Below the pieces are notes generated by a model that searched no databases, had not been told where the DNA came from, and was given only the letters and a program-made list of their open reading frames with translations. A DNA stretch of 64,000 nt, taken from positions 5,456,001 to 5,520,000 of the forward strand of contig CM044309.1 in assembly GCA_024291935.2 (NCBI GenBank), read 5' to 3'. Shown here piece after piece: positions 12,119 through 24,289 of the stretch. The stretch comes from Okapia johnstoni. Taxonomy: Eukaryota > Chordata > Mammalia > Artiodactyla > Giraffidae. The position numbers were made by a program, and so were the translations under genes. Numbering within the stretch: the first letter of the stretch is position 1; each line of letters opens with the position of its first letter.

Positions 12119-13430
12119 TGTTGTTGTTCAGTTGCCAAGTTGTGTCTGACTCTTTGTGACCCCAAGGACAGCAGCACACCAGGCTTCCCTGTCCCTCACC
12201 ATCTCCCAGAATTTGCCCAAGTTCATGTTCATTGAATCGGTGTCCAACCATCTCATCTGTCATTCTCTTCTTGTGCCTTCAATCTGGTGCCTTCATGACC
12301 ACTGGAAAGACCATAGCCTTGACTATATAGACCTTTGTCAGCAAAGTGACGTCTTTGCTTTTTATACAGTGTTGAGGTTTGTCATATCTTTCCTGCTCAG
12401 AAGCAATCATCTTCTAATTTCATGGCTGCAGTCCCCATCTGCAGTGATTTTAGAGATCAAGAAGAGGGAATTTGTCACTGCTTCCATATTTTCCCCTTCT
12501 ATCTGCCATGAAGTGATGGGACTGGATGACATCATCTTAGCTTTTTTAATACTGAGTTTTAAGCTGGCTTTTTTACTCTCCTCTTTTACCCTCAACATGA
12601 GGCTCTTTAGTTCCTCTTTGCTTTCTGCCATTAGAATAGTATTATCTGCATATCTGAGGTTGTTGATATTTCTCGTGGCAATCTTGATTCCAATTCGTAG
12701 CTAATCCAGCCCAGCGTTTCACATGATGTGCTCTGCATATAAGTTAAATAAGGGTGATAGTAAACAGCCTTGTCATACTCCTTTCTCAACTTTGAACCAG
12801 TCAGTTGTTCCATGCTGCTGCTGCTGCTAAGTCGCTTCAGTCGTGTCCGACTCTGCGCGACCCCATAGACGGCAGCCCACCAGGCTCCGCCGTCCCCGGG
12901 ATTCTCCAGGCAAGAATACTGGAGTGGGTTGCCGTTTCCTTCTCCATATAAAGTTCTAATTGTTGCTTCTTGTCCCATATACAGGTTTCTCAGGAGACAA
13001 GTAACATGGTCTGATATCCTCAGCTCCTTAAGTATTTCTACAGTTTGTTGCGATCCATGTAGTCAAAGGCTTTAGCATAGTCAATGAAATAGTAGATGTT
13101 TTTATGGAACTCCTTTGTTTTCCTTTATGATCCACCAAATGTTGGCAATTTGATCTCTGGTTCCTCTGCCTTTTCTAAGCCCAGCTTGAACATCTGGAAG
13201 TTCAATAATACTGAAGCCTAACTTGAAGGATTTTGAGCATAACCTTACGAGCATGGGGGTGAGCGATTGTCTGGTAGTTTGTACATTCTTTAGTACTTCC
13301 CTTCTTGGGAATTTGAATGAAGATTTTCCAGTTCTGTGGCCACTGCTGGGTTTTCCAAATTTGCTGACGTATTGAGTGTAGCACTTTAATAGCATCATCT
13401 TTTAGGATTTTAAATAGCTCTGCTGGAATT
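12119..13430 (-). mobile_element. BovB LINE with internal deletion, split by Bov-A
   Basis: Starts with 'gttgttgttcag' and the 3' tail, then skips roughly 300 consensus bases after about 12280 and resumes in the ORF2 C-terminal part. It continues through the RT domain to the fingers region near 13430. The catalytic box is damaged: around 12640-12655 the codons read YADN in place of YADD. The ORF2 sense lies on the minus strand; a 182-codon plus-strand frame (12156-12704) is only its shadow. Confidence 0.93.
12814..12947 (-). mobile_element. Bov-A SINE monomer inside BovB
   Basis: Begins with a (gct)5 run and 'aagtcgcttcagtcgtgtcc', ends 'gccgtttccttctccat'. It interrupts the BovB RT region between 'ttgttccat' and 'gttctaattgttgc', which are adjacent in the consensus. 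It is therefore younger than this BovB copy. Confidence 0.95.
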
Positions 13431-15059
13431 AAAAATGTACTTAAAGAACCTAAGAATAAAGTTATTTTCTCTTCCCTTCTCAGCCAGGCTACTTCCTCTC
13501 ACTTAATTTTTCCCTCCTCCCAAAGTATTTCTCCACCAGGAAGGCAGAGCTCTAAAAGGGTCTAGGTATTACACCCATGAAGCAGGTAAAGCTCCAGATC
13601 TCCTAGACTAATGTAAGGCTCTCACATAGAAGGAAAAATAGTAAGCTCCTTTTGGGATTGTCCAGGAATAATGCAAGTATAGAAACTGTCTTCAACAAAA
13701 CTGTGTGTTACTAGAGACATGTGAACCAAAAAAAGACCTAGTTGGAAGTGAGAAAAGCAGACATTTCTTGCTCTTATAAGCTACACATGCTAATTTGGTG
13801 CAAGACTGAGGAATTTTTAAAATGAATAACAAATCTCTGCTTTGTAAACTTATCTGTTTATGTCTTTTGCATGATCTAAATTATTTTGGTGTTATTTCAT
13901 CATCTATTTGTTGTTATCATGGCTGCTCCTGCTGTTGTTATTGTTTTGAAAAATAGTTTTGAATGATTACAACTACAAAGAAGAAATTTTGTGTATGCTT
14001 ATGTCAGGCAGTAAGAAATATAGTGAGCAGTGGGAATTTGGAATAAACAGTTCTAGGGCTCTACTGGAGTTGCCATTCCCATTTTATTTCAACTTTGTCT
14101 TACAAATCTTTAGTGCTTTTACAGTGTAGCATTTTATGAATAGGTAAATCTCATATTGGCATTTATTTGAGGTTTGCTTTGTTCTCAAATGTTTCAATTT
14201 CCTCTGCTCATTAACTCACTCATTCATAACAATGGTGCTATGTACACAAGTACTCACCTCCTAGGAGGATTCCCATTTGGTTTCGTCTGTTTAATTTTGG
14301 TTGGAAGAGGAGACTTTTATTTGATGTCTCAATCTCCAAATAAGTGTGTAATCCCTCACTCCCTGTTCAGGAGGTGTCTAAGTGCTGGAAGCTCACAGAC
14401 AAAAATAAGTGAGTGTTCACACTTCTGGACATTAGGACACGGTGTCCCCTTCACTGCCAACTACTGTGAGGGAGACCCTTCTGCTGCCAGTCTGAGCACC
14501 CTTCTCTGTCCGCTCCCTCCTCTCTGGCTCACTGTCCCATGGCCTTTCTCTTTTCACAGCGCTAGTCCTGTCCAGCATATATCAGACTGTTCTCTTTTGA
14601 AAAGCATTATAGCTTTTTTGAGTCTTGTTTCTGTCTGATATTGGGAGGGGAAAACTACTTTTGATACTGTTGGAGGAAGAGGTGAGAAGGAGGGAAGCTA
14701 TGTGCAATCATTAATCACTGTATTTTATATATGTACATTACACAGATATATATGTATGCAGTATGTATATAAATACAGACAGAGAGAGAGAGACCAGCCT
14801 TTAGTTTTACCATATTTATAATTCACTTGAAAATATTTGGTATTTCATTCAATCTGGAGATAAAGCAGCAGTAAACTTGTAGCTTTATAGTAGTCTTCCC
14901 GTGTATGAAAATAGTTGGTTTCTCTATTTATTAGATGTTTTCTATTTTTTCTCAATAATGTTTTATTTTTCTATTTGAATTTGTTAGATTTATTCTATTT
15001 AGATTTATTTATTATTTCTGATACTACTGTGCATAGTAGCTTTTAAAATTTTGTTTGAA
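13431..15059. other. Unassigned stretch with one longer open frame
   Basis: No recognised repeat. A 154-codon plus-strand frame (14174-14638) lies in a slightly GC-richer patch. It has no recognisable domain, no repeat support and no splice-site context I trust; it is probably a chance frame. A short GT/AT- and GA-rich low-complexity patch sits at 14737-14795. Confidence 0.5.
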
Positions 15060-15785
15060 ATATAAAATATATACAATTGACTCTTACATTGATCTTGTGT
15101 CCACCGATGTTAGCACATTATTATATTAAATTTTCTTTAGAGTATTCTGTAATTTCTACATATGTAATCATGCCATTTGCCAGTGAAACATTTTTCTCTA
15201 TTTCCTCTTCATATAACTTTTATTTTCTTATCTTACTACATTGGACCTAAACTCCACTATCATTAAGAGTGATGGCAACTGTCAAAAGTCATTGTGTCTG
15301 TCAGAGGAGAGCTTCCAGCTTTGTGTACGGTGACTGTTGTAAAATAGATATTTTCCTTATCATACTAAAGGTGCTCTCCTATAGTCCTGGTTTCCTCATT
15401 TTTTTTTTTTTGGTTAATATTATTGAATTTAAATGAATTATTTTTTATACATCTATTAAGATGATCACATAGATGTTTTTCTTTATTCAGTGGTAAATAA
15501 TTATGTTGGAAAGTTTGAAAATTAAAACATCTTGGATTCTTATTATAAACCCAACTTAGTTTTATGTATTATCTTTCAGATTATTTCTTGGTTAAATTTG
15601 TTAATATTTCACTTCAGATTATTTTGACTCATTTTTTGAGTGAGCTTTGTATTTAATTTTCCTTTCTATGTAGTGTTCTTGTAAGGTTTTATTTTTAAGT
15701 TTATGCTTATAAAGTGAACTACGAGAGGTTTCCCCATTTTCTTCTTTCTGGAAGCATCTGCTGAAGTTTTTTTTGTTTGTTTTCT
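15060..15785 (-). mobile_element. Highly diverged L1 ORF2 fragment
   Basis: The order 'ttacattgatcttgtgtcc', 'tctacatatgtaatcatgcc', 'aagatgatcaca' and a final 'cattttcttctttctggaag' follows the antisense of the L1 reverse-transcriptase and downstream region. Many substitutions and indels; no frame survives. Confidence 0.65.
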
Positions 15786-15845
15786 TTTTTTTTAGCTCTA
15801 TCTAGGGATGGAATGGTAGTGTAAGTTTATATTTACGAGCATAAG

Positions 15846-16040
15846 TCTTGGCTCTTCCATTTACTTTATCCCTTTGGAAAAAAGTACATGACTTCTGTAT
15901 GTCTCAGTTGCTCATCTGTACATAGGCATAGTAGTTATAACTATCTTTTAGAGATTTCATAAGGATTAAACATACTAATTTTTTATAAAACTCTTAGAAT
16001 ACTTTCTGATACATAAAAGCACATAATATAAAATTGCTTT
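15846..16040 (+). mobile_element. MIR SINE
   Basis: 'cttggctcttccatttac', then 'tctcagttgctcatctgtac', then 'ataaggattaaacatac' and 'ctgatacataaaagcaca' follow the MIR order (CORE followed by the 3' LINE-like part). Old, diverged copy. Confidence 0.8.
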
Positions 16041-17204
16041 TAGCTGTACTTCTCAATTATTCATGAGGTAAAACATATAGTATGCCCATATTCCATTTGC
16101 ATATCTTCCTATTGAACTGTGTGTACATGGGGGTTTTGGAATATTTTCCTGTGTACCTTGTTATTTTTGGCCTTAATAACTCTCTGAGAGAGACGTCTTT
16201 AGCCCGTGAGTCTAGCCTCTTGTCTTCCAAATTTCCACTGACATAGTGAAGAAACATACAGATATGTTTGTAAAGGTTGTAAATCAGTATACAGTAAACA
16301 TGCAGAAAATTCGAGACATTTCTGACAGAGTGCAGATGTTTTGAGAGAGTGGAATGCACGGATTTACGTCTCGTGTAGAAAAAGCTGTAACATTCCTGGC
16401 ATGAAGTGAGTGGGCACTGCTGAGGAGGCTGAGTGCTGGGCAGGGAGCAGTTCTCATTAAACCTCTGAGAAATGCTTTGATTTCTAGAGTCCACACGGAG
16501 TGGTGATTCCATAACAATTATACCTACACCTGGATGGTGTGTTAATAGGGCCTGATACAGTTTGTCCCAAAGATACAATCACCCTCCAGATAGGACTTTT
16601 GACTGAAATTATCGGGGCTTGTATTCTCAGCTTAAATTATTAGGCATCCTAATTGTAATAAAATATTAGATAGTGTAAGGAAATATTAATTAGAATTGTA
16701 ATTGTAATTATTGCTACTCATCTAGTTGAGTACAGTAAAACTCTGACAAGCTTATGTCAGGAAAATATAACTGAGAGGTTTATTTGAGAAATTTATGAAC
16801 AAATATTCACTGTGAAAACTACAGAGGTTTATGAATTAATTTTCTTTGAGACAGTCTTGAATCAGTGTTCATGATTTGAATGAAGAATTGAGCATTCTGA
16901 AGTTTCTTAGCTTTGCTGATGTCAAAAGTTGCTATTGTTTGTTTCTTGAAAACATCACCAAAATAATATGTTGAAACAAATGGTTTACCACATAAAGGGA
17001 GGTATCCATCTTAATAGTGTTTAGTCGTGTCTCAGAATGGAGAGAGCAAAGGCAAGATATTTATTTATGAAAGTTTAAGTGACCTGGGTTAACAAGGTTC
17101 TTTTCAATGTTTGTGCTTGGTTAGGATTGGTCAAGTTTGGGGATATAATATTTTATAAGCGATAGACCCAGAGAGACAAGAATATTAAGGCAAGAATTTC
17201 TAAG
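16041..17204. other. Unassigned stretch with a 173-codon minus frame
   Basis: The minus-strand frame 16057-16578 is the longest here outside LINEs. It has no domain, signal peptide or repeated motif, and one such frame in 64 kb on two strands is within chance expectation. The rest is AT-rich and unassigned. Confidence 0.5.
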
Positions 17205-19372
17205 TAAGTCTGAAGATGGAGAATCTCTGTATAGTCAGCAAAAATAAGACCTAGAACTGATTGTGGCTCATACTGTGAGCTCCTCAATGCAAAATTCAGG
17301 CTAAAATTGAAGAAGCTATGGAAAACCACTAGGCCATTCAGATATGACCTAAATCAAATCACTCATGTTCATGCAGTAGAGATAACAAAAAAATTCAAGG
17401 CATTATATCTGGTAGACACAAGGCCTGAAGGACTATGGATGGAGGTTCACACCTAAACAAGAGGCAGTTACCAAAACCATCCTCAATAAGAAGAAATGCA
17501 ATAAGGCAAAGTGGTTGTCTCAAGAGCTTTTACAAATAGCTGAGTAAAGAAGAAAAGTGAAAGGCAAGGGAGAAAGGGAAAGATATATCCAACTGAATGA
17601 AGACTTCCAGAGAATAGCAAGGAGAGACAAGAAGGCCTTCTTAAGTGAATAATAATCAAAAGAAATAGAGGAAAATAATAGAATGGGAAAGTCTAGAGAT
17701 CTTGCAAGAAAATTGGAGATACCAAGGTAACATTTTGTGCATGAATAGGCATGATTAAGGACAGAAATGTTAAGGACCTAACAAAAACAGAACAGACTAA
17801 AAAGAGGTGGCAAGAATACATAGAAGAACTACACAAAAAAGGTCTTAATGACCCAGATAACCGTGATGTAGTGATCACTCTCCTAGAGCCAGACATCTTG
17901 GAGTCTGAAGTCAAATGGGCCTTATGGAAGAATTACTTCGAACAAAGCTAGTGGAGTTGATGAAAGTCCAGCTGACCAATTTAAAATCCTAAAAGACAAT
18001 GCTGTTAAAGTGCTGAAGTCAATAGTCAGCAAATTTGTAAAACCTGACATTAGGCACAGGTCAGTTTTCATTCCAATCCGAAACAAGGGCAATACCAAAG
18101 AATGTTCCTACTACTATATAATTTCACTCATTTTACACACTTGATTTAGGTAATGCTCAAACTCTTTCAAGCTAGGTATCAGCAGTACATGAACTGGGAG
18201 CTTTCAGATACACAAGCTGGGTTTCGAAGAGGCAGAGGAACCAGAAATCAAATTGCCAGTATTTGATGGATCATGGAGAAAAGCAAAGGAGTTCCAGAAA
18301 TATATATACTTCTGCTTCACTGACTAGGCTGAAACCTTTGACTGTGTGGATCACAACGGTGAAAATTCTTGAAGAGATGGGAGAAATAGACCACCTGATT
18401 TATTTCCTGAGAAACCTGTATGCTGGTCAAGAAGCAACAGTAGAAATGGACATGGAACAATGGACTGGTTTCAAACTGGAAAGGAGTATGTCAAGGCTGT
18501 ATATTGTCACCCTGCTTATTTAATTTATATGCAGAGTACATCAGGAGAAGTGTTGGGCTGAATGTATCAAAAGCTGGATTCAAGATTGCTGGGAGAAATA
18601 TCAACAACCCTAGACATGCAGATGATAGCACTCTAATTGCAGAAAGCATAGAAGAACTAAAGAGCCTCTTGAAGGTGAAAGAGGAAAGTGATAAAGCTAG
18701 CTTAAAATTCAACTTTCAAAAAACTAAGATCATGGCATCCGATTCCATCACTTCAGGGCAAAAAATGGGGAAAAATTGGAAGCAGTGACAGATTTTATTC
18801 TCTTGGCTTCTAAATCATTGCAGATGGTGACTGTAGCCATGAAATTAAAAGACACTTGCTCCTAGGAAGAAAAGCTATGACAAATCTAGTGTATTAAAAA
18901 GCAGAGACATCACTTTGTCAGCAAAGGTCCATGTAGTCAAAGCTATGGTTTTTCCAGTAGTCATGTATGGATGGGAGAGTTGGACTATAAAGAAAGCTGA
19001 GCACTAAGGAACTGATGCTTTTGAACTGTGGTGCTGGAGAAGACTCTTGAGTCCCTTGGACTGCAAGGAGATTGAATCAGTCAATCTAAAGGAAATCAAC
19101 CCTGAATATTCATTGGAAAGACTAATGCTGGAACTGAAGCTCCAATACTTTGGCCACCTGATGCGAAGAGCTGACTCATTTGAAAAGACCCTGATGCTAG
19201 GAAAGATTAAGGGCAGGAGGAGAAGGGGATGACAGAGGATGAGATGGTTGAATGGCGTCACCGACTCGATGGACATGAGTTTGAGTAAGCTCCAGGAGAT
19301 GGTGGAAGACAGGGAAGCCTGGCGTGCTGCAGTCCATAGAGTTGCAGAGAGTCGGACACAACTGAACTACTG
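17205..19372 (+). mobile_element. BovB LINE, 2.2 kb, endonuclease end through 3' tail
   Basis: The only clearly plus-oriented simple BovB here. It runs from the end of the endonuclease domain ('gaagatggagaatctctgta') through linker, RT and C-terminal region to the 3' tail ('gagtcggacacaactgaact', then 'actgaacaacaa'). Numerous stops and frameshifts, for example at 17938-17951 and 18780, show it is older than the copy at 57.8 kb. It abuts an L1M fragment on the right. Confidence 0.95.
18504..18788 (+). pseudogene. BovB reverse-transcriptase palm remnant
   Basis: A 94-codon open stretch starts with SPCLFNLYAEYI, a conserved RTE palm motif. It carries HADD at 18615-18626 where active copies have YADD, so the first catalytic-box residue is substituted. 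C-terminal continuation (QKTKIMASDSITS) is recognisable before a stop. Neighbouring fragments at 18263-18523 and 19047-19232 are the same protein in other frames. Confidence 0.85.
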
Positions 19373-19385
19373 AACAACAATAGTC

Positions 19386-21070
19386 CATTACATTTGAGTA
19401 TGATCTAGTTTTTTTCTATATGTTCCATCTGTTCTTTTTTCTTTTCTCATTTACAATTTTCTTCAGAATTGAGTTTTATAAATGATTCCATTTTATTTCC
19501 CCTATTGGTTTATCAATTGTCAATTGTTTTAAAACTTTTTAGTGGTTACTTACAGTTAGCAATGTACAATTTTAATTTTTCACAATCTACCTTTAAATAT
19601 TATTTATACCATGTCACATGTGATATTTGAGTATTATAACAGCATATTTCCATTTTCTTATAATTCTTTATTCTTCTATTTCATATACTCTATCTTATAT
19701 GTTTCAAAATTCACAATACATTGGCATTTTAGCCTTAGATAATAAAAGCATCTGTTAAAGCAATTAATAAAAATGTTTATATTTAGCTTTATTTTTGTTA
19801 TTTCTGGAGCTCTTCATTTGTTTCTATAGATGCAGTTTCCATTTGGTGGTAGTATCCTACTGGAAGAAATTGAGTTAATATTTCTGGTAGCACAGAACTG
19901 CTGACTATAAATTATTTCAGCCTTTGTTTGCCCTCAAATATGTTTATTTTACTTTTACTTTTCATTTGCTTTGAGAGATGTTCTCACGGATATAAAATTC
20001 TGAATTAATTATTTTTTTAATTTTGCATTTTAATTATATTATCCTACTGTCTTCTGGTGTGCATAATTTCAGATGAAACTATTAGCGTTCTTATATGGGA
20101 TGTACTATTTTTCTCTGGCCGATTTTTAGATTTTTACTTTAAAAAATTTTTTCCTCTGTTTAGCTGAAGTGTGTAAGGTATCTTTAAAAAATTATATTGC
20201 CTCATATTTTCTGAGCCTCTTAAATCTGTATTTTGATGCCTTTCATTATTTTTGAAGAATTGCCAATTAATTACCTCTTCAATCAATACTTATTTCATCT
20301 GCCTCATTTTTTTTATCTTCATCTTCTGAAATTCTTCCAGAATTTCATCCATAATGGATGCTCTATTCTGAATTGTTTTAAGTCTCTTTTTTGTGCTTTG
20401 GGTTTTAGTTGAGTAATTTCATTGACCTGCCATCAAGTTCATTAATTCTTTCCTCAGCTGTTATTGCCTCCAATGACTCAGTTCAAGGTATTCTTACATG
20501 CACCATGCTTTTCGTGTCAATCCTCACCTTGTTAACCCTGTGGATCATATATGGGTCTGGTTCATTTGATCTCTCTGTCTTCTACCAGTATTTTACTTTT
20601 CCTTGCTGCTTCATTTTTCTCAAAATTTGTACTTGGGAAGCTGACACGTGTGTAAGATAGGAGAGTAACAACGATTCATGCTGGAAGGAGGGCTTACTTT
20701 TTCTCTTTGTTCAGTTTTTGGAAAGGAAGATTGAGCTGCATTTGGAGCTTTTATTGCTATGGTTACCCTCAGTATGTGTGGTTATCCTCAGTTTCTTTAT
20801 TTGTGCTGCCACTAGCATCTCTCCCAAGGTCCTGGTGAGGTCATTGAAAAGTCTGTGAATGAATGTGAGCTGTCCTTGAGTCTGAAGCTCCTAATGGTTT
20901 TATAATCTCACCGTAGCCCTCACTCACATCCTTTGAGAAACTTCACAGTGATTTTTTTTTTCTTATCAGTATAGAACCCAGTTCCTCTTCTCATTCTCTG
21001 ACTCGTTTATATCCCTCTCTCCTTGGACATAGCTAGTTTTCCTTAGATTTTAGGTGCATTTTTTGTCCTG
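19386..21070 (-). mobile_element. Ancient L1 (L1M type), region upstream of and including ORF2 start
   Basis: Antisense L1 wording in order: 'tttttagtggttacttacag', 'aatttttcacaatctacc', 'tatcctactgtcttctggtg', 'ctatttttctctggcc', 'cttcatcttctgaaattctt', then the 5' portion. Diverged, no surviving frame. The right end is uncertain. Confidence 0.75.
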
Positions 21071-21298
21071 CAAACTCAGCTCTCTAATTTTTCTGAAAAA
21101 TATGTACTTTTATAGATTATTTGGCTTTTTCTGATTGTTAGAGCATGGGGAGACATTTAGGCTTTATACTTGCTAAGCAGAATGCAGATTTTGGAAAGTA
21201 GAAAAATAGGGTATATGAGCAGAGAAGAGAATATTTTTTGACAAGTATATATAGATATTTCTGAAGCAATAATTATTATATTCAGATTTTCAGATGTT

Positions 21299-21451
21299 GC
21301 TGCTGCTAAGTCGCTTCAGTTGTGTCCGACTCTGTGCGACCCCATAGATGGCAGCCCACCAGGCTCCTCCATCCCTGGGATTCTCCAGGCAAGAATATTG
21401 GAGTGGGTTGCCATTTCCTCCTCCAATGCACGAAAGTGAAAAGTGGAAGTG
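21299..21451 (-). mobile_element. Bov-A SINE monomer
   Basis: 'gctgctgctaagtcgcttc' to 'atgcacgaaagtgaaaagtg'. Possible 7-base TSD 'agatgtt' at 21292-21298 and 21452-21458. Low divergence. Confidence 0.93.
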
Positions 21452-21690
21452 AGATGTTACTATACTGAAATATTGTCTCTTGAGCAGTACAAATATTATG
21501 AGCCTGATTTTAAGGCCAAAACATCATTTATTTTTAAAATGATGGCTTTATGAAAAACGAGAGAATTCATTTTATGCGAGTAGATTTGTTGAAAATACAA
21601 ATTACAGGATTGATGTTAAACCATAAAACAAAACAAAATAATTTAATAATATATGTCATAGAGTCAGTATTTAGCTTTGGGAGTTCCATG

Positions 21691-21808
21691 CTGCTGCCGC
21701 CGCTAAGTCGCTTCAGTTGTGTCCAACTCTGTGCGACCCCTTAGACGGTAGCCCACCATGGGATTTTCCAGGCAAGAGTACTGGAGCGGGGTGCCATTGT
21801 CTTCTCCA
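21691..21808 (-). mobile_element. Bov-A SINE monomer with perfect 14-base TSD
   Basis: A 118-base copy lacking a short internal piece (after 'gtagcccacc' the consensus 'aggctcc' part is missing). A perfect 14-base duplication, 'ttgggagttccatg', flanks it at 21677-21690 and 21809-21822. The intact TSD suggests a recent insertion. Confidence 0.95.
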
Positions 21809-21822
21809 TTGGGAGTTCCATG

Positions 21823-22639
21823 AGGTGTTACTAAACAGATCCTTTAAAAGTTTACTGACTGCTTATATTTGAATACTTCTGTTGTAAGTAAAAGAAAATC
21901 TGACTTAAACCACCTCAAACTGAAAAGTAAATTAGCTTTCTTTTAAAACCCCAAATTCAAAGGCAGTAAGAATTCTATGCACTGGTTGAACAAGAGGTTC
22001 ATAATTATATATAGTGCCCCAGTGACATTTGTCTGCAACTGTTCCCTTTGGCCTTTCTTTGAGTGTCAGTTTTATCCTTTGTCCAGCCTTGATGTTTAGA
22101 CCTTACACTTAGAAATGATTCTGTGAAAGGAACGAAGAGGGCCCAGCATTCAAGGCAAAAACTCAAGAGTCATTCTGTTCAAATCAGGTTTGGTCCCATG
22201 CCTGCTCCTGAACCGATCACTGTCCCCAAGGGAATGTAATATGCTTCCTGGATTGGGCTAAATCACAGAATTCTTTCCTGGAAATGTCAGTGAATTCAAC
22301 ATCTTTAATAAAATTAAATACAAATGAACATCAGGAATACCTGGGAGGCAGAAAACTGGTTGTTAGTAAAGTACCTATTAGTATCCATTCTATACAGTTT
22401 TTTGTTTTTTTTTTTAGTTCTCAGTAGGTATAAAGAACTAAACTAGACACTGTGGAGATTTAGAATACATGGAGAAAATTCACTATCTACATTCAACAAT
22501 GGAGCAAAATATGACAATATGTGGCAAAATATCAGTAAGCATATTGTTGGGAGATATTACAAGAGAGAACTTTTGGAAATTCTTCTATCAAAATATATTC
22601 CTGAGAGTTATAGGTTTTCAGAGCTTCGAGTTACCTGAG
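21823..22639. other. Unassigned stretch, possible L2 piece
   Basis: 22427-22580 ('aactaaactagacactgtgg', then an 'atggagaaaattcact' part) is weakly reminiscent of antisense L2. Otherwise nothing recognised. Confidence 0.4.
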
Positions 22640-22800
22640 AGATCATTGAGTTCACCTTTCTCATTTTACAGATGAGGTAACAGAGACCAGAAATGCTAAA
22701 TGATTTGACAGAGCTCATACAGGCAGCAAGCAGTGAAGCCTGAGAGAGGGCACAATTGTTTTGGCTTTGAGTCTGTAGCTCTTTCCATTACCTTGTGTTT
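22640..22800 (-). mobile_element. MIR SINE
   Basis: 'cattttacagatgaggtaac', 'tgatttgacagagctcatac' and 'gctctttccattaccttgtg' are the classic antisense MIR order. Old copy. Confidence 0.88.
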
Positions 22801-23532
22801 ATTCTGGAAGAGAAAAAAAAATTGTGAGCACATTATGTGCACATAAAGTCATTTGTCACTATATAATAGTCTTTTTCAAGTGATAAATTGGTTGCAAAAG
22901 TTCTATCCTTTTTTCCTAAGGCAGAGTTGTATATATGCCTGTTTATGAATGTAACTTTCAGATTGAAAGGCATATTAGCTTTCCCCCTCTGTTTCAAAGA
23001 CATTTTTCAAATGTTTCACCTTTGACACTGCTACCTACTAACATTTATGAATATTAAGTAATGTTAGAGGTTAATGCACAGCTAATGATAGGTTGTTGTA
23101 ACTCAGTTGACCCCTTGGGCATGAAATGTCCAATAAAATTATCTTTTCGCAGCAAAACTAGGTAGTCTTAGTCATATTGTGCTCGATTAAGGACAATGGG
23201 ATGTTTTGTATATCCATATGGCCTAGCTGTCTTTCAGGGTAATCTGTAGAGAGCATTTATGATTTTTATAAATAATTTTTTTAAATTATTGATGAATTTA
23301 TCTCATTTTCTGTACTATGCCATTCATAGTTATGATTCTTTTTAGGAGTGCTTGTTTTTTAAAATCATAGTAAATTAACCTTTTAATATTTAAGTGAAAA
23401 AAAATTAAAATCATATCTGAAGGAAATTAACTTATTTTATTAAAAGTAGTAGTATTATTTAGTGTGATTAAATTTACTAAGGAGGAGTAAATTTGACTGG
23501 TTTCACTGGTTTCACTAGCATTTTATTAACAT
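22801..23532. other. Unassigned AT-rich stretch
   Basis: No gene or repeat recognised; only short homopolymer runs. Confidence 0.5.
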
Positions 23533-23742
23533 GCATGCTAAGTTGCTTCAGTCGTGTTCAACTCTATGTGAGCCTATGGACTGTCACCTGCCAGGCTCGT
23601 CTGTCCATGGGATTCTCCAGGCGAGAATACTGGAGTGGGTGGCCATGTCCTTCTTCAGGAGATATTCCTGACCCAGGGATTGAACCTTTGTCTCTTATGT
23701 CTCCTGCCTTGGCAGGCAGGTTCCTACCAGTAGCGCCACCTT
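23533..23742 (-). mobile_element. Bov-tA SINE
   Basis: Near full length in antisense: 3' tail 'atgctaagttgcttcagtcg' first, the tRNA-like head last ('cagggattgaacc' then 'ggcaggcaggttc..taccagtagcgccacc'). The antisense 'gggattgaacc' marks the B-box position. Confidence 0.95.
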
Positions 23743-23789
23743 CTTCAACCCCGTATCTCTCTATATTAAACATAAAGAGTATTTTTTAA

Positions 23790-24030
23790 AAAATAATGAA
23801 TTGAGAGAGTACTGCCATATATATACCACCATATGAAAATAGCGGGAAGCTGCCGTATAGCAGCTCAGCTCAATGCTCTGTGGTGACCTAGAGGGGTGGG
23901 ACAGTGGGGTGGGAGGGAGACTTAAAAGGGAGGAGATACATGTATACATATGGCTGATTCACGTTGTTATACAGGAGAAAATAATACGACCTTATAAAGC
24001 AATTATATTCCAGTAAAAAGTCTATAAACC
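23790..24030 (+). mobile_element. Artiodactyl L1, 3' UTR end
   Basis: Sense match to the L1 3' end of cetartiodactyls: 'cagctcagctcaatgctctg', 'tggtgacctagaggggtggg', 'tatggctgattcacgttgtt', then 'taaagcaattatattccag'. Strongly 5' truncated. Confidence 0.88.
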
Positions 24031-24289
24031 AAGTGTTCTTGAAAATAAGTTGAAATGTTTAATGCAATATAACAAAAAATGAACAATTATATTGTCCTAG
24101 GTATTTTGGTGGACAGAAGTATAACTAAAAAACAATTTTGAACACAGGAGAAGAAATTACTTTCATGGAGGAGATTTAGGAAAGACTCCAGAAAGAAGCA
24201 AGTAGTTGAGTGAGGTTTTAAAAAGGCTTAAGAGCAATTGGGGAAAAGGAACACTGAAAGTATGACAGCGGGGAGCATCACAGAATCTG

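Noticed and set aside
12156..12704. 182-codon plus-strand open frame
   Set aside because: It is the antisense of BovB ORF2 (C-terminal and RT parts). The coding sense is on the minus strand, and such antisense frames recur in every BovB copy here.
14174..14638. 154-codon plus-strand open frame in a GC-richer patch
   Set aside because: No recognisable protein family and no exon-like borders; treated as chance until transcript or conservation evidence appears.
16057..16578. 173-codon minus-strand open frame
   Set aside because: No domain, no signal or transmembrane pattern, no repeat or splice context. One frame of this length is expected by chance in 128 kb of strand.
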